Assembly: GCF_030732065.1 (NCBI RefSeq)
Contig: NZ_JAVBHX010000004.1
Location: 186,001 to 250,000, forward strand
Length of the DNA: 64,000 bases
DNA from: Oceanimonas aquatica
GTDB taxonomy: Bacteria > Pseudomonadota > Gammaproteobacteria > Enterobacterales > Aeromonadaceae
Reading direction: 5' to 3'
Made by a program: the position numbers and the translations under genes. The notes beneath the pieces are model-generated. The model made no database searches, was not told the origin of the DNA, and was given only the letters and a program-made list of their open reading frames with translations. This document shows, in pieces, positions 8,965 through 20,112 of the stretch. The number at the start of each line of letters is the position of its first letter. Within the stretch, counting starts at the first letter, position 1.

Positions 8965-9634
8965 ATTGCTCGACTATTCCCTGACCCTGCTGGAAGGACT
9001 GCAGATAACACTGCTGATCACCGCCTCCGGCCTGCTGCTGGGGTTGGTGATCGCCCTGTTGCTCACCTGGATCCTGGACAAGCGGGTGCCGGTGCTGAAT
9101 TGGCTGACGGAAGCGTATCTGTTGCTGATCACCGGCACGCCGCTGCTGGTGCAGATCTTTCTGATCTATTACGGCCCGGCCCAGTTTGACTGGATCAAGC
9201 AAAGCTGGGCCTGGCAATATCTGCGTGAGCCCCTGTTCTGCGCCATTCTGGCCCTGGGCATGAATGCCGGTGCCTATACCTGCCGGCTGTTCAAGGGCGC
9301 GCTGGATGCCGTACCCAAAGGCGAAACCCTGGCCTGCCGGGCGCTCGGTATGAGCGAGTGGCAGACCCTGAGCGTGAAACTGCGCCATGCAATGCGCCGG
9401 GTGATCCCGGCCTATTCCAACGAGGTGGTACTGGTGCTCAAGGGGAGTTCGCTGGCCAGTACCATTTCCATTATGGATATCATGGGCCTGGCCCAGCGCA
9501 TTAACGGCCAGACTTACGACACCCTGACGGTGTTCGGCGTGGCCGGCGCTATTTATCTGCTGATGAACAGCCTGCTGACCTGGCTGTTCCGCCTGCTGGA
9601 GCGGCGCGCACTGGCATTCCAGCAGCAGGGGTGA
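8957..9634 (+). CDS. artM: Arginine ABC transporter, permease ArtM
   Basis: Second permease of the arginine importer, 225 residues. It shows the [16 protein letters not shown] segment and the EAA loop ([17 protein letters not shown]) of ArtM. It overlaps artQ by 8 bp and is the last gene of the artPIQM operon; mdh follows after a 126-bp gap with its own promoter. Confidence 0.9.
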   Translation: MTKLLDYSLTLLEGLQITLLITASGLLLGLVIALLLTWILDKRVPVLNWLTEAYLLLITGTPLLVQIFLIYYGPAQFDWIKQSWAWQYLREPLFCAILALGMNAGAYTCRLFKGALDAVPKGETLACRALGMSEWQTLSVKLRHAMRRVIPAYSNEVVLVLKGSSLASTISIMDIMGLAQRINGQTYDTLTVFGVAGAIYLLMNSLLTWLFRLLERRALAFQQQG

Positions 9635-9706
9635 AGCCCTGCGTTGGCTCACATAACCATTACATTTGATGGGCCTGGGCATTGTGTTTAAAGCGCGCTT
9701 TCGCTA

Positions 9707-9734
9707 TTTTGCTAGGGCCCAGGAAACGTATAAC
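9707..9734 (+). promoter_or_regulatory. Putative mdh promoter
   Basis: TTTTGC (9707-9712) and TATAAC (9729-9734) are separated by 16 bp, about 27 bp upstream of the mdh ATG. A CGGAG Shine-Dalgarno follows. Confidence 0.45.
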
Positions 9735-9760
9735 TATTCAATAATAAACGGAGTTCAGTT

Positions 9761-10699
9761 ATGAAAGTTGCCGTACTAGGAGCTGCCGGTGGTATCGGTC
9801 AGGCTCTCGCCCTGCTGTTGAAGAACAACCTGCCTGCCGGCTCTGAACTGAGCCTGTACGATATCGCTCCCGTGACTCCCGGTGTAGCCGCCGACCTGAG
9901 CCACATCCCGACTGCCGTGAACGTGGTTGGTTTTGGTGGTGAAGATCCCACTCCGGCCCTGACCGGCGCCGACATTGTGCTGATCTCCGCCGGTGTTGCC
10001 CGTAAGCCGGGCATGGACCGTGCCGACCTGTTCAACGTGAACGCCGGCATCGTCAAGAACCTGATCGAAAAAGCCGCTGCCACCTGCCCGCAGGCCTGCA
10101 TCGGCATCATCACCAACCCGGTGAACACCACTGTGCCGATCGCCGCCGAAGTGCTGAAGAAGGCCGGTGTGTACGACAAGAACAAGCTGTTCGGTATCAC
10201 CACCCTGGACGTGATCCGTGCCGAGACCTTCGTGGCCGAAGCCAAGGGTCTGAACGTGGCCGACGTCAAGGTTCCGGTAATCGGTGGCCACAGCGGCGTA
10301 ACCATTCTGCCGCTGCTGTCTCAGGTGGAAGGTGTTTCCTTCTCCGACGAAGAAATCGAGAAGCTGACCTACCGCATTCAGAACGCCGGCACCGAAGTGG
10401 TTGAAGCCAAGGCCGGCGGCGGCTCCGCCACCCTGTCCATGGGTCAGGCCGCCTGCCGTTTCGCGCTGTCTCTGGTGAAAGCCATGCAGGGCGAAGCCAA
10501 CGTGGTTGAGTGCACCTATGTAGACGGCGGCAGCGAGCATGCTGACTTCTTCGCCCAGCCGGTACTGCTCGGCAAGAACGGCGTTGAAAAAGTACTGCCC
10601 TACGGCGAAGTCAGCGCCTTTGAACAGGCTGCAATGGACGGCATGCTGGAAACCCTGCGTGGCGATATTCAGAAAGGTGTGGAGTTCGTTAACCAGTAA
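9761..10699 (+). CDS. mdh: NAD-dependent malate dehydrogenase
   Basis: TCA-cycle enzyme interconverting malate and oxaloacetate in the cytoplasm. The 312-residue protein begins [20 protein letters not shown] (Rossmann NAD motif) and has [18 protein letters not shown], the [10 protein letters not shown] loop and the catalytic histidine in [13 protein letters not shown]. It is single-gene, flanked by its own promoter and a strong terminator. Its codon use is strongly biased, as expected for a highly expressed gene. Confidence 0.97.
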   Translation: MKVAVLGAAGGIGQALALLLKNNLPAGSELSLYDIAPVTPGVAADLSHIPTAVNVVGFGGEDPTPALTGADIVLISAGVARKPGMDRADLFNVNAGIVKNLIEKAAATCPQACIGIITNPVNTTVPIAAEVLKKAGVYDKNKLFGITTLDVIRAETFVAEAKGLNVADVKVPVIGGHSGVTILPLLSQVEGVSFSDEEIEKLTYRIQNAGTEVVEAKAGGGSATLSMGQAACRFALSLVKAMQGEANVVECTYVDGGSEHADFFAQPVLLGKNGVEKVLPYGEVSAFEQAAMDGMLETLRGDIQKGVEFVNQ

Positions 10700-10718
10700 G
10701 GTTGTCGAGTCAGACACC

Positions 10719-10745
10719 AAAAAGGGAGCTTCGGCTCCCTTTTTT
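10719..10745. terminator. Terminator after mdh
   Basis: The stem GGGAGC/GCTCCC with a TTCG loop is flanked by A5 on the left and T6 on the right. It ends mdh and may also work for the converging liu operon. Confidence 0.9.
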
Positions 10746-10751
10746 CGTTCA

Positions 10752-10776
10752 GGGACTGGGGAATAGGGACTGGGGA
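10752..10776. repeat. Tandem copies of GGGACTGGGGA
   Basis: Two copies of the 11-mer lie 14 bp apart, between the mdh terminator and the end of the liuE gene. The same core, in either orientation, occurs near 5111-5121, 29252-29260 and 29367-29377. Confidence 0.7.
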
Positions 10777-10780
10777 TTGG

Positions 10781-11668
10781 TTACTTGTTCCAGGCACGCC
10801 CGGTTTTAGAACCGTTTTCACGGTCCAGCTGCTGGCTTATCCAGCGGCCGGTAGCTACCAGTTGGTTGAGGTCCACTCCTGTTTCCAGGCCCAGGCCGTG
10901 CAGCAGATAGACCACGTCTTCGGTTGCCACATTGCCGGTGGCCCCGCGCGCATAGGGGCAGCCGCCCAGGCCTGCCACCGAGCTGTCGATAATGCCCAAG
11001 CCCTGCTCCAGCACTGCATAGAGGTTGGCCAGGGCCTGGCCGTAGGTATCGTGAAAATGGGCCGCCAGCCGCACCAGGGGCACCTCCTGGCGTACCGCCG
11101 ACAGCATGGCGATGGCCTTTTTCGGCGTGCCGGTGCCAATGGTGTCGCCCAGGGAGATTTCATCACAGCCCAGGCGATACAGCTCGCCGGCCACTCGGGC
11201 CACGGCGGCGGGGGGGATGTCCCCTTCATAGGGACAGCCCAGCACGGTGGAAACATAGCCCCGCACCCGGACGCCGCGTTCATGGGCCAGTTGCAGTACC
11301 GGGGTAAAACGCGCCAGACTTTCCGCCACCGAGCAGTTGATATTTTTCTGGCAAAAGCGTTCCGAGGCGGCGGTAAACACCGCCACTTCGTCTGCACCGG
11401 CGGCCAGCGCCGCTTCAAGACCTTTCAGATTTGGGGTCAGCGCTGAATACACCACGCCTTCACGGCGGCAAATGCCGGTTAACACGTCACTGGCATCGGC
11501 CATTTGCGGTACCCATTTGGGGGAGACAAAACTGGCCGCTTCGATATGAGTCAGGCCGCACTCCGCCAGCCGCTCCACCAGCTCGATTTTCACGGCAGCG
11601 GGCACTCGCGCCGGCTCGTTCTGCAGACCGTCCCGGGGGCCCATTTCCACCAGTCTGACGCTATCCAT
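10781..11668 (-). CDS. liuE: Hydroxymethylglutaryl-CoA lyase
   Basis: Last step of leucine breakdown: cleaves HMG-CoA to acetoacetate and acetyl-CoA. The 295-residue protein has the DRE-TIM start [12 protein letters not shown], the metal-site region [16 protein letters not shown] and the active-site signature [17 protein letters not shown] with its catalytic cysteine. The start overlaps the end of liuD by 8 bp, so it is the last gene of the minus-strand liuABCDE operon. Confidence 0.94.
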   Translation of the reverse strand: MDSVRLVEMGPRDGLQNEPARVPAAVKIELVERLAECGLTHIEAASFVSPKWVPQMADASDVLTGICRREGVVYSALTPNLKGLEAALAAGADEVAVFTAASERFCQKNINCSVAESLARFTPVLQLAHERGVRVRGYVSTVLGCPYEGDIPPAAVARVAGELYRLGCDEISLGDTIGTGTPKKAIAMLSAVRQEVPLVRLAAHFHDTYGQALANLYAVLEQGLGIIDSSVAGLGGCPYARGATGNVATEDVVYLLHGLGLETGVDLNQLVATGRWISQQLDRENGSKTGRAWNK

Positions 11669-13628
11669 ATTCAGGCTCCAGCCGTAACAACTCGTTTCCT
11701 TCGTTCACCTGATCGCCGGTGCGAAAGTGAATGTCTGCCACCCGTCCCGCCATGGGAGCGCGAATGGGGTGCTCCATTTTCATGGCTTCCAGCACCAGCA
11801 GGATCTGGCCTTCGGCCACTTCCTCGCCTTCGGTCACCTTCAGTTCACCCACCAGGCCGGGCATGGGGGCGGTCAGGCTGCCGCCGGTGCTGTGCCGGGC
11901 CATGCCGGTTTCATCATTCACCTTGCGAAGATCAAGGCGCTGGCCTCGATAGAACAACCAGAGGTGGGCGTCGACACCGGCCACATGCAGGCTGATCCGG
12001 CGATCATCCAGCATCACCTGTAACCGCTCGTCGGTCCGCTCACCGTCAACCATGTGCTGCTGTTCGCCCGTTTGTGCCCGCCAGCCATTATTCGTGGCGG
12101 TGAGCATCACATCATGAATATCACCCAAATATTCCAGTCGCAGCCGGTGTTCCGCCGGCTGGTTCAGCCGCCAGCCGGTGGCCGCGGCAAAGGGCGAAGC
12201 GCCACTGGGCGGCAGGCCTGAAGCATGAGCCAGAGCGGCCAATGCCAGTACCTCACCGGTGGCAAGCAGAGGGGGAGAAAACAGGCTGTGCTCGTGCTGT
12301 TCGATAAAGCGGGTATGCAGCTCGCCCGCCATAAAAGCGGGGTGACGGCACAGACGGTGCAGAAAGCCGATATTGGTTTTCACACCACCGATGCGGTAGT
12401 GCGCCAGGGCCCCGGCCAGCCCGGCCAGGGCGGCTTCGCGAGTTTGATCATGCACGATCAGTTTGGCGATCAGCGGATCATAATAAATGCCCACCTCGTC
12501 GCCCTGGCGCACGCCGGTGTCGAGGCGCACTCGTTCCGAGGTGTCCGGCTCGCGCAGCACATGCAGGGTGCCGGCAGCGGGCAGAAAGCCGTGCTCGGCG
12601 TCTTCGGCATAAATTCGGGCTTCCACCGCATGGCCGCTTAACGTGATTTGGTCCTGGGTCAACGGCAGCGGCTCGCCCGAGGCCACGCGCAATTGCCAGT
12701 CCACCAGATCCAGCCCGGTGATGAACTCGGTCACCGGATGCTCCACCTGCAGCCGGGTGTTCATCTCCATAAAGTAGAAGTGGTCGTCTTCGGTATAGAG
12801 AAACTCCACGGTACCGGCGCCGCGATAGTCGATGGCCCGGGCGGCGCGCACCGCAGCTTCCCCCATGGCGATGCGGGTGGCCTGGCTCAGGCCGGGGGCG
12901 GGGGCTTCTTCCAGAATTTTCTGATGCCGGCGCTGCACCGAGCAGTCCCGCTCCGAGAGATAAAGGCCGTTGCCGTGAGCATCGCAGAACACCTGCACTT
13001 CCACATGCCGGGCCTCGGGCAGGTAACGCTCCAGCAGCATGGCGTCGTTGCCAAAGGCCGCTCTGGCCTCGCGCCGAGCGGCGGCCAGCGCCTCATCAAA
13101 GTCGGCTGGGGTGTGCACTATGCGCATGCCCTTGCCGCCGCCGCCGGCCACGGCTTTTAGCAGCAGGGGATAACCGCAGGCGTCGGCTTCGCGTTTCAGT
13201 CGTTCATCACTTTGCTCCTCGCCGTGGTAGCCGGGTACCAGCGGTACGCCGGCGCTGGCCATCAGCGCCTTTGCGGCGGCCTTGTCGCCCATGGCGGCAA
13301 TGGCGGCAGGGGGCGGGCCCACAAACACCAGGTTGGTGTCGGCACAGCCCTGTGCAAAGCTGGCGTTTTCCGAGAGAAAACCGTAACCCGGATGCACGGC
13401 ATCGGCGCCACTGGCGCCGGCAATGTCCAGCAGTGCCGCCTGATTAAGATAACTCTCCGCCGCCGGTGCCGGGCCCAGCCGCCAGGCCTCGTCGGCCATT
13501 TCCACATGCAGGGCGTGACGGTCGGCGTCGGAATACACGGCTATGGTGTGCAGCCCCAGCCGGCGTGCGGTGCGCAGTACCCGGCAGGCAATCTCGCCCC
13601 GGTTGGCCACCAGCAGTTTGGTCAGCAT
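11661..13628 (-). CDS. liuD: Methylcrotonyl-CoA carboxylase, biotin-containing alpha subunit
   Basis: Carboxylates 3-methylcrotonyl-CoA together with LiuB. The 655-residue protein has an N-terminal biotin carboxylase domain (start [23 protein letters not shown]-grasp GGGGKGMR near residue 165; [14 protein letters not shown] near 290) and a C-terminal biotinyl domain with the biotinylated lysine in LEAMKMEHP about 45 residues from the end. It overlaps liuC by 7 bp. Acyl-CoA specificity is assigned from the neighbours, since propionyl-CoA carboxylase alpha looks similar. Confidence 0.93.
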   Translation of the reverse strand: MLTKLLVANRGEIACRVLRTARRLGLHTIAVYSDADRHALHVEMADEAWRLGPAPAAESYLNQAALLDIAGASGADAVHPGYGFLSENASFAQGCADTNLVFVGPPPAAIAAMGDKAAAKALMASAGVPLVPGYHGEEQSDERLKREADACGYPLLLKAVAGGGGKGMRIVHTPADFDEALAAARREARAAFGNDAMLLERYLPEARHVEVQVFCDAHGNGLYLSERDCSVQRRHQKILEEAPAPGLSQATRIAMGEAAVRAARAIDYRGAGTVEFLYTEDDHFYFMEMNTRLQVEHPVTEFITGLDLVDWQLRVASGEPLPLTQDQITLSGHAVEARIYAEDAEHGFLPAAGTLHVLREPDTSERVRLDTGVRQGDEVGIYYDPLIAKLIVHDQTREAALAGLAGALAHYRIGGVKTNIGFLHRLCRHPAFMAGELHTRFIEQHEHSLFSPPLLATGEVLALAALAHASGLPPSGASPFAAATGWRLNQPAEHRLRLEYLGDIHDVMLTATNNGWRAQTGEQQHMVDGERTDERLQVMLDDRRISLHVAGVDAHLWLFYRGQRLDLRKVNDETGMARHSTGGSLTAPMPGLVGELKVTEGEEVAEGQILLVLEAMKMEHPIRAPMAGRVADIHFRTGDQVNEGNELLRLEPEYG

Positions 13629-14413
13629 GGATCGTTCTCCCAGTCCGGAGTGCGTTTTTCCAGAAAAGCGGCCAGCCCTTCCCGGGCTTCATCGGTAATG
13701 CGCAGGGTGGCCAGGCGGTGGGCGCTGTCGGCTACCAGAGCCCGGTTCACCGGCTGGCCGGCATAGTCCTGAATCAAGGCCTTGGCAGCGGCTTGAGCGT
13801 TTGGGCCGCCCCTCAGCAGCGCCTCAATAACGGCGGCGGCGGCCTGTTCCAGGGGCTGAGTGGTCACTTCATGCACCAGACCCAGTCGTTCGGCGCGGAC
13901 GGCGTCGATGACTTCCGCGCTCAGCATAAAGCGTCGGGCCTGACGGGCACCCAGCACCCGCAGCACATAGGGAGAAATGGTGGCGGGGATCAGCCCCAGC
14001 CGGGTTTCACTCAGGCTGAAGCGGGCGTTGTCGGCGGCAATCACAATATCGCAGGCGCACACCAGCCCCAGCGCGCCGCCATAGGCGGCTCCCTGTACCA
14101 GCGCCAGAGTAGGGTGAGCAAAGCGGTCCAGCCGCCACAGCAGCTCGGCGAGTCGGGCGGCATCGGCGCGGTTTTGTGACTGGCTTAATTCGGCGGCCCG
14201 TAGCATCCAGCCCAGATCCGCGCCGGCACAAAAGTGCTTGCCCTCGGCCTTCAGCACCAGCAGGCGCAACCCTGGCTTGGCTTCGGCCTCGTTCAGGCAC
14301 TGGTGAAAGGCTTCTATGGTGGCTTCGTTCATTACATTGCGGCGCTCGGGGGTGTTCAGCACCAGCTCCCATACGCCCTTGCCGGCCGGTTGCAGTGTTA
14401 TCGGGTCGGTCAT
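13622..14413 (-). CDS. liuC: Methylglutaconyl-CoA hydratase (enoyl-CoA hydratase family)
   Basis: Hydrates 3-methylglutaconyl-CoA to HMG-CoA in leucine breakdown. The 263-residue crotonase-fold protein has the oxyanion-hole segments HFCAGADLGWM and GAAYGGALGLVCACDIVIA. Its ribosome-binding region is unusual: a 12-bp unit containing AAGGA is present three times immediately upstream (14420-14455), the last copy giving the working GTAAGGAG Shine-Dalgarno. It overlaps the start of liuD. Confidence 0.9.
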   Translation of the reverse strand: MTDPITLQPAGKGVWELVLNTPERRNVMNEATIEAFHQCLNEAEAKPGLRLLVLKAEGKHFCAGADLGWMLRAAELSQSQNRADAARLAELLWRLDRFAHPTLALVQGAAYGGALGLVCACDIVIAADNARFSLSETRLGLIPATISPYVLRVLGARQARRFMLSAEVIDAVRAERLGLVHEVTTQPLEQAAAAVIEALLRGGPNAQAAAKALIQDYAGQPVNRALVADSAHRLATLRITDEAREGLAAFLEKRTPDWENDPC

Positions 14414-14419
14414 GACATC

Positions 14420-14455
14420 TCCTTACAGGCGTCCTTACAGGCGTCCTTGCAGGCG
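14420..14455 (-). repeat. Three tandem 12-bp units over the liuC ribosome-binding site
   Basis: TCCTTACAGGCG occurs twice and TCCTTGCAGGCG once, back to back, filling nearly all the gap between the liuB stop and the liuC start. Read on the minus strand each unit carries an AAGGA Shine-Dalgarno core, and the copy nearest liuC is correctly spaced. A slipped-strand expansion is the simplest origin. Confidence 0.9.
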
Positions 14456-14457
14456 CC

Positions 14458-16062
14458 CTACATGCGAAACACGCCAAAGCGGGTGGGGGTTGCCGGGCGT
14501 TTGCTCGCCAGCGCCAGGCTCATGGCCAGCACGGCGCGGCTGTCTTTGGGGTCGATAACGCCATCGTCCCACAGCCGGGCGCTGGCATACCAGGGATGCC
14601 CCTGCTGCTCATAGCGTTCGATAATGGGGCCTTTAAAGGCGGCTTCGTCCTCGGCGCTCCACTCCTTGCCTGCTTTTGCCAGTGCATCCCGGCGCACCGT
14701 GGCCAGCACACCGGCGGCCTGTTCGCCACCCATTACCGAAATACGGGCATTGGGCCAGCACCACAAAAAATCCGGGTCATAGGCCCGGCCGCACATGCCG
14801 TAATTGCCGGCACCAAAGCTGCCGCCGATGATAAGGGTGATTTTGGGCACGCTGGCGCAGGCCACCGCTGTCACCAGTTTGGCACCGTGCTTGGCAATGC
14901 CTTCGGCCTCGTATTTTTTGCCGACCATAAAGCCGGTGATGTTCTGCAAAAACAGCAGCGGAATATTTCGCTGGCAGCACAGCTCGATAAAATGCGCCCC
15001 CTTCTGGGCCGACTCGCTGAACAGAATGCCGTTGTTGGCAATAATGCCCACCGGATAGCCGTGCAGGTGAGCAAAACCGGTGACTAAGGTGGAGCCATAG
15101 TCGCGCTTGAACTCGTCCAGCACAGAGTCGTCCACCAACCGGGCGATCACCTCCCGCACCTCAAAGGGGGTGCACAGGCTGGTGCCGACAATGCCGTAGA
15201 GCTCGTCGGCTGAGTAGCGGGGCGGCATGGGTGTGCGTGGAGGAGGGGGCACGGCGGAAACATTCAGGTTGGCCACCAGCCGGCGGGCCATGGCCAGCGC
15301 CTGGCGATCGTCATCGGCGGCGTGATCCGCCACGCCAGACTGCTGGGTGTGCACCTCGGCACCACCCAGCTCTTCGGCACTGACCACCTCACCGGTGGCG
15401 GCTTTTACCAGGGGCGGGCCGCCGAGAAAAATGGTGGCCTGGTTGCGCACCATAATGGACTCGTCGGCCATGGCCGGCACGTAGGCACCGCCGGCGGTAC
15501 ACAGGCCCATGACCACCGCCAACTGAGGAATGCCGGCGGCGGACATACGCGCCTGATTAAAGAAGATGCGGCCAAAATGGTCTCGGTCCGGGAATACTTC
15601 GTCCTGGCTGGGCAGATGCGCGCCGCCGGAGTCCACCAGATACAGGCAGGGCAGTTGGCAACGCTCGGCAATGGCCTGGGCCCGAAGGTGTTTTTTGACC
15701 GTGAGCGGATAATAGGTGCCGCCCTTGACCGTGGCGTCGTTGGCCACAATCATGCACTCCACTCCCTGCACCCGGCCGATGCCGGTAACGATGCCAGCTG
15801 CCGGCACCGGCTCGTCGTAAACGTTCAGCGCCGCCAGTTGCGACAGCTCAAGAAAGGGCGCGCCCTCATCCAGCAGGGCACTGATGCGCTCCCGCACCAG
15901 CAGCTTGCCTCTGGCCTGATGGCGGTCCCGGCTGGCGGCATCGCCCCCCTCGGCAATGTGGGTAACCTGCTCACGCAGCGCCGCCACCTCGGCGGCCATG
16001 GCGGTCTGGTTGGTAATAAACTCCGCACAAGCCGGCTGCACCCGGCTGACAAACTGGGTCAT
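14458..16062 (-). CDS. liuB: Methylcrotonyl-CoA carboxylase, beta (carboxyltransferase) subunit
   Basis: Carboxyltransferase partner of LiuD, 534 residues. The protein has both carboxyltransferase halves, with [17 protein letters not shown], the acyl-CoA site [22 protein letters not shown], and the C-terminal [18 protein letters not shown]. It ends GVFRM, as methylcrotonyl-CoA carboxylase beta chains usually do. It lies between liuA and liuC on the minus strand, 9 bp after the liuA stop. Confidence 0.95.
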   Translation of the reverse strand: MTQFVSRVQPACAEFITNQTAMAAEVAALREQVTHIAEGGDAASRDRHQARGKLLVRERISALLDEGAPFLELSQLAALNVYDEPVPAAGIVTGIGRVQGVECMIVANDATVKGGTYYPLTVKKHLRAQAIAERCQLPCLYLVDSGGAHLPSQDEVFPDRDHFGRIFFNQARMSAAGIPQLAVVMGLCTAGGAYVPAMADESIMVRNQATIFLGGPPLVKAATGEVVSAEELGGAEVHTQQSGVADHAADDDRQALAMARRLVANLNVSAVPPPPRTPMPPRYSADELYGIVGTSLCTPFEVREVIARLVDDSVLDEFKRDYGSTLVTGFAHLHGYPVGIIANNGILFSESAQKGAHFIELCCQRNIPLLFLQNITGFMVGKKYEAEGIAKHGAKLVTAVACASVPKITLIIGGSFGAGNYGMCGRAYDPDFLWCWPNARISVMGGEQAAGVLATVRRDALAKAGKEWSAEDEAAFKGPIIERYEQQGHPWYASARLWDDGVIDPKDSRAVLAMSLALASKRPATPTRFGVFRM

Positions 16063-16071
16063 AACGGCTCC

Positions 16072-17235
16072 TTAAGGTTCGCGTACCAGCTCCCGGCCGA
16101 TCAGCATGCGACGGATCTCCGAGGTGCCGGCCCCAATTTCATAGAGCTTGGCGTCCCGTAGCAGGCGGCCGGCGGGGTATTCGTTGATATAGCCGTTGCC
16201 GCCGAGCAGCTGAATGGCATCGAGGGCCACTTGCGTGGCGGTTTCGGCGGCCAGCAAAATGACCCCGGCGGCGTCCTGACGGCTGAGCCTGCCTCTGTCC
16301 GCCGCCATGGCGGTCATGTAGATATAACAGCGGGCGGCGTTCATGCGCGTGTACATGTCGGCAAGCTTGCCCTGCACCAGCTGAAACTCGCCAATGGCCT
16401 GGCCAAATTGCCTGCGCTCACGCACATAGGGCACCACCAGATCCATGGCCGCCGTCATAATCCCCAGCGGCCCGCCGGCCAGTACCAGCCGCTCGGTATC
16501 CAGACCGCTCATCAGTACCTTGACGCCCTCGTTCAGTGGCCCCAACAGGTTGGCGGCGGGCACCCGGCAGTCCTGAAACACCAGCTCGCAGGTGTTGGAA
16601 CCACGCATGCCGAGCTTGTCGAGCTTCTGCGCCGGTACAAAGCCGGGCGTGCCGGCTTCAACAATAAAGGCACTGATGCCTTTGGCGCCGGCCTGCGGCT
16701 CGGTTTTGGCATAGACCACAAACACCTGGGCGTCGGGGCCATTGGTGATCCACATCTTGTTGCCGTTCAGCACAAAGTGGTCGCCGTCGCGGCGAGCGGT
16801 GAGTGTCATGGCCACCACATCGGAGCCGGCCCCGGGCTCGGACATGGCCAATGCCCCGATATGCTCGCCACTGAGCAGGGCGGGCAGGTATTTCTGTTGT
16901 TGTTCGTTATTGCCATGACGGTGGATCTGGTTAATGCACAGGTTGGAGTGGGCACCGTAAGACAGCCCCACCGAGGCCGAAGCCCGGCTGATCTCCTCCA
17001 TGGCCAGCACATGGGCCAGATAACCCATGTTCACGCCGCCAAATCTTTCAGCCACGGTAATGCCAAACAGCCCCATGTCACCCAGCTTTGGCCAGAGTTC
17101 GGCGGGAAAGCGATTGTCCCGGTCGATGGCCTCGGCCAGGGGCGCGATTTCCTTGCCGGCAAAGGCGGCTACCTGCTCACGCAGCAGGGTATGCATCTCG
17201 CCGAGCTCAAGCTCAAGAGTGGGATAAGGGGCCAT
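16072..17235 (-). CDS. liuA: Isovaleryl-CoA dehydrogenase
   Basis: FAD enzyme oxidising isovaleryl-CoA to 3-methylcrotonyl-CoA and passing electrons to ETF. The 387-residue form starts at an ATG preceded by an excellent AGGAGGAG; the frame is open upstream, but that part has no acyl-CoA dehydrogenase similarity. It has [21 protein letters not shown] and [11 protein letters not shown]. The usual C-terminal catalytic Glu is a glycine ([12 protein letters not shown]), while [11 protein letters not shown] carries the Glu equivalent to Glu254 used by isovaleryl-CoA dehydrogenases. It is first in the liu operon. Confidence 0.95.
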   Translation of the reverse strand: MAPYPTLELELGEMHTLLREQVAAFAGKEIAPLAEAIDRDNRFPAELWPKLGDMGLFGITVAERFGGVNMGYLAHVLAMEEISRASASVGLSYGAHSNLCINQIHRHGNNEQQQKYLPALLSGEHIGALAMSEPGAGSDVVAMTLTARRDGDHFVLNGNKMWITNGPDAQVFVVYAKTEPQAGAKGISAFIVEAGTPGFVPAQKLDKLGMRGSNTCELVFQDCRVPAANLLGPLNEGVKVLMSGLDTERLVLAGGPLGIMTAAMDLVVPYVRERRQFGQAIGEFQLVQGKLADMYTRMNAARCYIYMTAMAADRGRLSRQDAAGVILLAAETATQVALDAIQLLGGNGYINEYPAGRLLRDAKLYEIGAGTSEIRRMLIGRELVREP

Positions 17236-17346
17236 GTCTCCTCCTGAAAATGCAGTAAACCGGGTTCGTTTGAATGCATTAACTATAGTCAGCGGGAGCC
17301 AGCTAAGCTTTAACGGATAAAGGCATTTTTCAGCAACGAGGCCAGC
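17236..17346. promoter_or_regulatory. Divergent control region between liu and valine operons
   Basis: This 111-bp gap must hold the promoters for both operons. On the minus strand a TATAGT sequence (17288-17283) is a candidate -10 for liuA. A GTTCGTTTGAA segment at 17264-17274 resembles one half of a PsrA-type site. No clear LiuR-type palindrome was found. All of this is weak evidence by eye. Confidence 0.3.
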
Positions 17347-18534
17347 ATGAGCACAGGGAAGCACATTGTGATTGTTGCCGCCGCCCGTACTCCCATGGGC
17401 GGGCTGATGGGCACATTGGGTAACGAGCCTGCCCACCGGCTGGGGGCGGTTGCCATTGATGCCGCACTGGCGCGGGGGGGCGTTTCCGCCGGGCAGGTAG
17501 ACGAGGTGATCATGGGCTGCGTGCTGCCCGCCGGTCAGGGCCAGGCCCCGGCCCGGCAGGCGGCCTTGGGCGCGGGCCTGCCTGTGTCGGTGCCCTGTAC
17601 CACGGTCAACAAGATGTGCGGCTCGGGCATGAAAGCGCTGATGCTGGCCCACGATCAACTGCGGGCAGGCTCGGCCTCGGTCATGGTGGCCGGCGGCATG
17701 GAGAGCATGAGTCTGGCGCCCTACCTGGTGCCCAAAGCCAGAGCTGGGTTGCGCTTGGGCCACGGCCAGCTGCTGGATCACATATTTTGTGATGGCCTGG
17801 AAGATGCCTACGAAGGTGGTCTGATGGGGGGCTTTGCCCAGCGTACCGCGGACAACTTTGGTGTAACGCGGGCAGAGATGGATGACTTTGCCATCAGCTC
17901 GTTGTGCCGGGCCCGCCGGGCCATTACTGATGGGGATTTTCGCGAGGAAATTGCTCCGGTCACGGTAACCGGCCGCAAAGGGGAATCCATCGTCGACACC
18001 GATGAACAGCCGGGCAATGCGGACCCGGAAAAAATACCCGGGCTCAGGCCCGCCTTTGCCAAAGACGGCACCATCACCGCTGCCAATTCCAGCTCCATCT
18101 CCGACGGTGCCGCCGCTCTGGTGCTGACCACGGAAGAACAGGCAAACACCTTGGGCCTTAAGCCGCTGGCGCGTATTACTGGGCACGCCACTCATGCGCA
18201 ACTGCCCGCCGAATTTACCCTGGCACCCATCGGTGCCATTGAGAAATTGCTGGCGCAACTGGCGTGGCGTGTGGATGAGGTGGATCTGTTCGAGATCAAC
18301 GAGGCTTTTGCCGTGGTCACTCTGCTGGCCATCAAGGAGCTGGATCTTGACCCGGACAGAGTGAACGTCAACGGCGGTGCCTGCGCCCTGGGGCATCCTA
18401 TTGGCGCCAGCGGGGCGCGAATTGTGGTGACCCTGCTTCACGCCCTGCGCCGGCGGGGGCTGAAGCGCGGGGTGGCGGCATTGTGCATTGGCGGTGGCGA
18501 GGCCACGGCGCTGGCGATTGAACTGTGTGAATGA
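17347..18534 (+). CDS. Acetyl-CoA acetyltransferase (thiolase)
   Basis: Thiolase II family enzyme, probably cleaving 2-methylacetoacetyl-CoA (isoleucine route) and/or acetoacetyl-CoA. The 395-residue protein has the nucleophile in [14 protein letters not shown] (about residue 92), [18 protein letters not shown], and the second catalytic cysteine in CIGGGEATA near the C-terminus. It is the first gene of the plus-strand operon, 9 bp before mmsA. Its exact substrate cannot be read from sequence. Confidence 0.92.
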   Translation: MSTGKHIVIVAAARTPMGGLMGTLGNEPAHRLGAVAIDAALARGGVSAGQVDEVIMGCVLPAGQGQAPARQAALGAGLPVSVPCTTVNKMCGSGMKALMLAHDQLRAGSASVMVAGGMESMSLAPYLVPKARAGLRLGHGQLLDHIFCDGLEDAYEGGLMGGFAQRTADNFGVTRAEMDDFAISSLCRARRAITDGDFREEIAPVTVTGRKGESIVDTDEQPGNADPEKIPGLRPAFAKDGTITAANSSSISDGAAALVLTTEEQANTLGLKPLARITGHATHAQLPAEFTLAPIGAIEKLLAQLAWRVDEVDLFEINEAFAVVTLLAIKELDLDPDRVNVNGGACALGHPIGASGARIVVTLLHALRRRGLKRGVAALCIGGGEATALAIELCE

Positions 18535-18543
18535 GGTGATTCC

Positions 18544-20037
18544 ATGGCCTATCAGGTTCCGCTGCTGATCGACGGCAGCATGGTGCAAAGCCAGACCAAA
18601 CAGTGGCTGGAGGTGACCAACCCGGCCTCTCAGAAGGTGATTGCGCGACTGCCCTGCACCACGATTGATGAAGTGAATGCGGCGGTGGCAGCGGCAAGCT
18701 GCGCCTTTGAACAGTGGCGGCGAGTGCCGGTGCCGGAGCGGGCCCGGCTGATGCTGCGCTATCAGGCCCTGCTAAAAGAGCAGCACGACGAGCTGGCGCG
18801 GCTGCTCAGCCAGGATACCGGCAAGACCCTGGAAGATGCCAAAGGTGATGTGTGGCGGGGCATAGAAGTGGTGGAGCAGGCCGCCAATGTGGCCTCACTA
18901 AGTCTGGGCGAAACACAAGCCGACGTGGCCGCCGGGGTGGATTGCTACAGCTTCAGTCAGCCGATTGGAGTGTGCCTGGGTATTACCCCCTTTAATTTTC
19001 CGGCCATGATCCCATTGTGGATGTTTCCGCTGGCCATCGCCTGCGGCAATGCCTTTGTGCTGAAACCTTCGGAACAGGATCCCCTGGTGCCCATGGAGCT
19101 GGCCAAGTTGTTTCGTGAAGCGGGCGCCCCCGACGGTTTGCTCAATATCGTGCACGGCGGCCCCGAGGTGGTGGATCAGCTGCTGACTCATGAGGATATC
19201 GCTGCCGTGTCTTTTGTGGGCTCGGTGGCGGTGGGGCGGCATGTGTACCGCACCGCCACCGACCGGCTCAAACGGGTGCAGGTGTTTGCCGGGGCCAAGA
19301 ACCACATGGTGGTCATGCCCGACGCCAATAAGCTTCAGGCCATCAATAATCTGGTAGGCGCATCGGTGGGGGCCGCCGGTCAGCGCTGCATGGCCATTTC
19401 GGTGGGGGTGCTGGTGGGCGAAGCGCGAAAGTGGATCCCTGAGATTAAAGAAGCACTGGCGAAAGTGCACCCCGGTGCCTGGAATGATCCCAAGGCAGGC
19501 TACGGCCCGCTTATTAGCCAGGCCGCCAAAAAACGGGTACTGGGGCTGATTGAAGCGGGCAAACAGGAAGGCGCCGACTGTTTGCTGGATGGCAGTGACT
19601 GCACCGTCAGCGGTCACCCGGACGGCAATTGGGTAGGGCCCACCCTGTTTGCCGGCGTGACACCCACCATGCGCATTTATACCGAAGAGATTTTCGGCCC
19701 CGTGCTGTTGTTAATGACAGCCGACACCTTGGATGAGGCCATTGCCCTGGTAAACGCCAACCCTTATGGCAATGGCACGGCCATCTTTACCGCCTCCGGG
19801 GCGGCGGCGCGCAAGTATCAGATGGAAATACAGGTGGGGCAGGTGGGCATTAATGTGCCCATTCCGGTGCCGTTGCCGTTTTTCTCCTTTACCGGCTGGC
19901 GCGGCTCCTTTTACGGCGATCTGCATGCCTACGGCAAACAGGCGATACGCTTTTATACCGAAACCAAAACCGTGACCGCCCGCTGGTTCGACGATGACGT
20001 CGTTACCGGCCCCAATATGTCGATTCACCTTAAATGA
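18544..20037 (+). CDS. mmsA: Methylmalonate-semialdehyde dehydrogenase (CoA-acylating)
   Basis: Valine breakdown: converts (S)-methylmalonate semialdehyde to propionyl-CoA with NAD and CoA. The 497-residue aldehyde dehydrogenase has [19 protein letters not shown], the MMSDH-type [15 protein letters not shown] and the catalytic cysteine in [11 protein letters not shown]. It is followed by a large hairpin before the next gene. Confidence 0.95.
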   Translation: MAYQVPLLIDGSMVQSQTKQWLEVTNPASQKVIARLPCTTIDEVNAAVAAASCAFEQWRRVPVPERARLMLRYQALLKEQHDELARLLSQDTGKTLEDAKGDVWRGIEVVEQAANVASLSLGETQADVAAGVDCYSFSQPIGVCLGITPFNFPAMIPLWMFPLAIACGNAFVLKPSEQDPLVPMELAKLFREAGAPDGLLNIVHGGPEVVDQLLTHEDIAAVSFVGSVAVGRHVYRTATDRLKRVQVFAGAKNHMVVMPDANKLQAINNLVGASVGAAGQRCMAISVGVLVGEARKWIPEIKEALAKVHPGAWNDPKAGYGPLISQAAKKRVLGLIEAGKQEGADCLLDGSDCTVSGHPDGNWVGPTLFAGVTPTMRIYTEEIFGPVLLLMTADTLDEAIALVNANPYGNGTAIFTASGAAARKYQMEIQVGQVGINVPIPVPLPFFSFTGWRGSFYGDLHAYGKQAIRFYTETKTVTARWFDDDVVTGPNMSIHLK

Positions 20038-20051
20038 CGAAACAAAGCTTG

Positions 20052-20112
20052 AAGCTGGAAGCGAGAAGCTGGAAGAAATCTGGAGCAGCTTCCGCCTTCT
20101 CGCTTCCAGCTT
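20052..20112 (+). repeat. Large hairpin with 17-bp perfect stem between mmsA and acyl-CoA dehydrogenase
   Basis: AAGCTGGAAGCGAGAAG (20052-20068) is perfectly complementary to CTTCTCGCTTCCAGCTT (20096-20112). The 27-nt loop can form a further GGAAG/CTTCC stem. No T-run follows, and the GAGGAG Shine-Dalgarno of the next gene starts 3 nt after the stem. A similar unpaired motif (ACTTCCAGCTTTCAGCTTTC) occurs at 40055-40074 near the end of mutS. Confidence 0.85.

Noticed and set aside
14420-14458. Stop-codon readthrough of liuB into the in-frame 12-bp repeats
   Set aside because: LiuB already ends with the normal family C-terminus (GVFRM); the 15 or so extra codons have no similarity and end at TGA over the liuC start.
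16072-18588. Single very long minus-strand protein covering isovaleryl-CoA dehydrogenase and the opposite strand of the thiolase
   Set aside because: The part upstream of 17235 has no family similarity and is antisense to a convincing thiolase; a strong Shine-Dalgarno marks the start at 17235.
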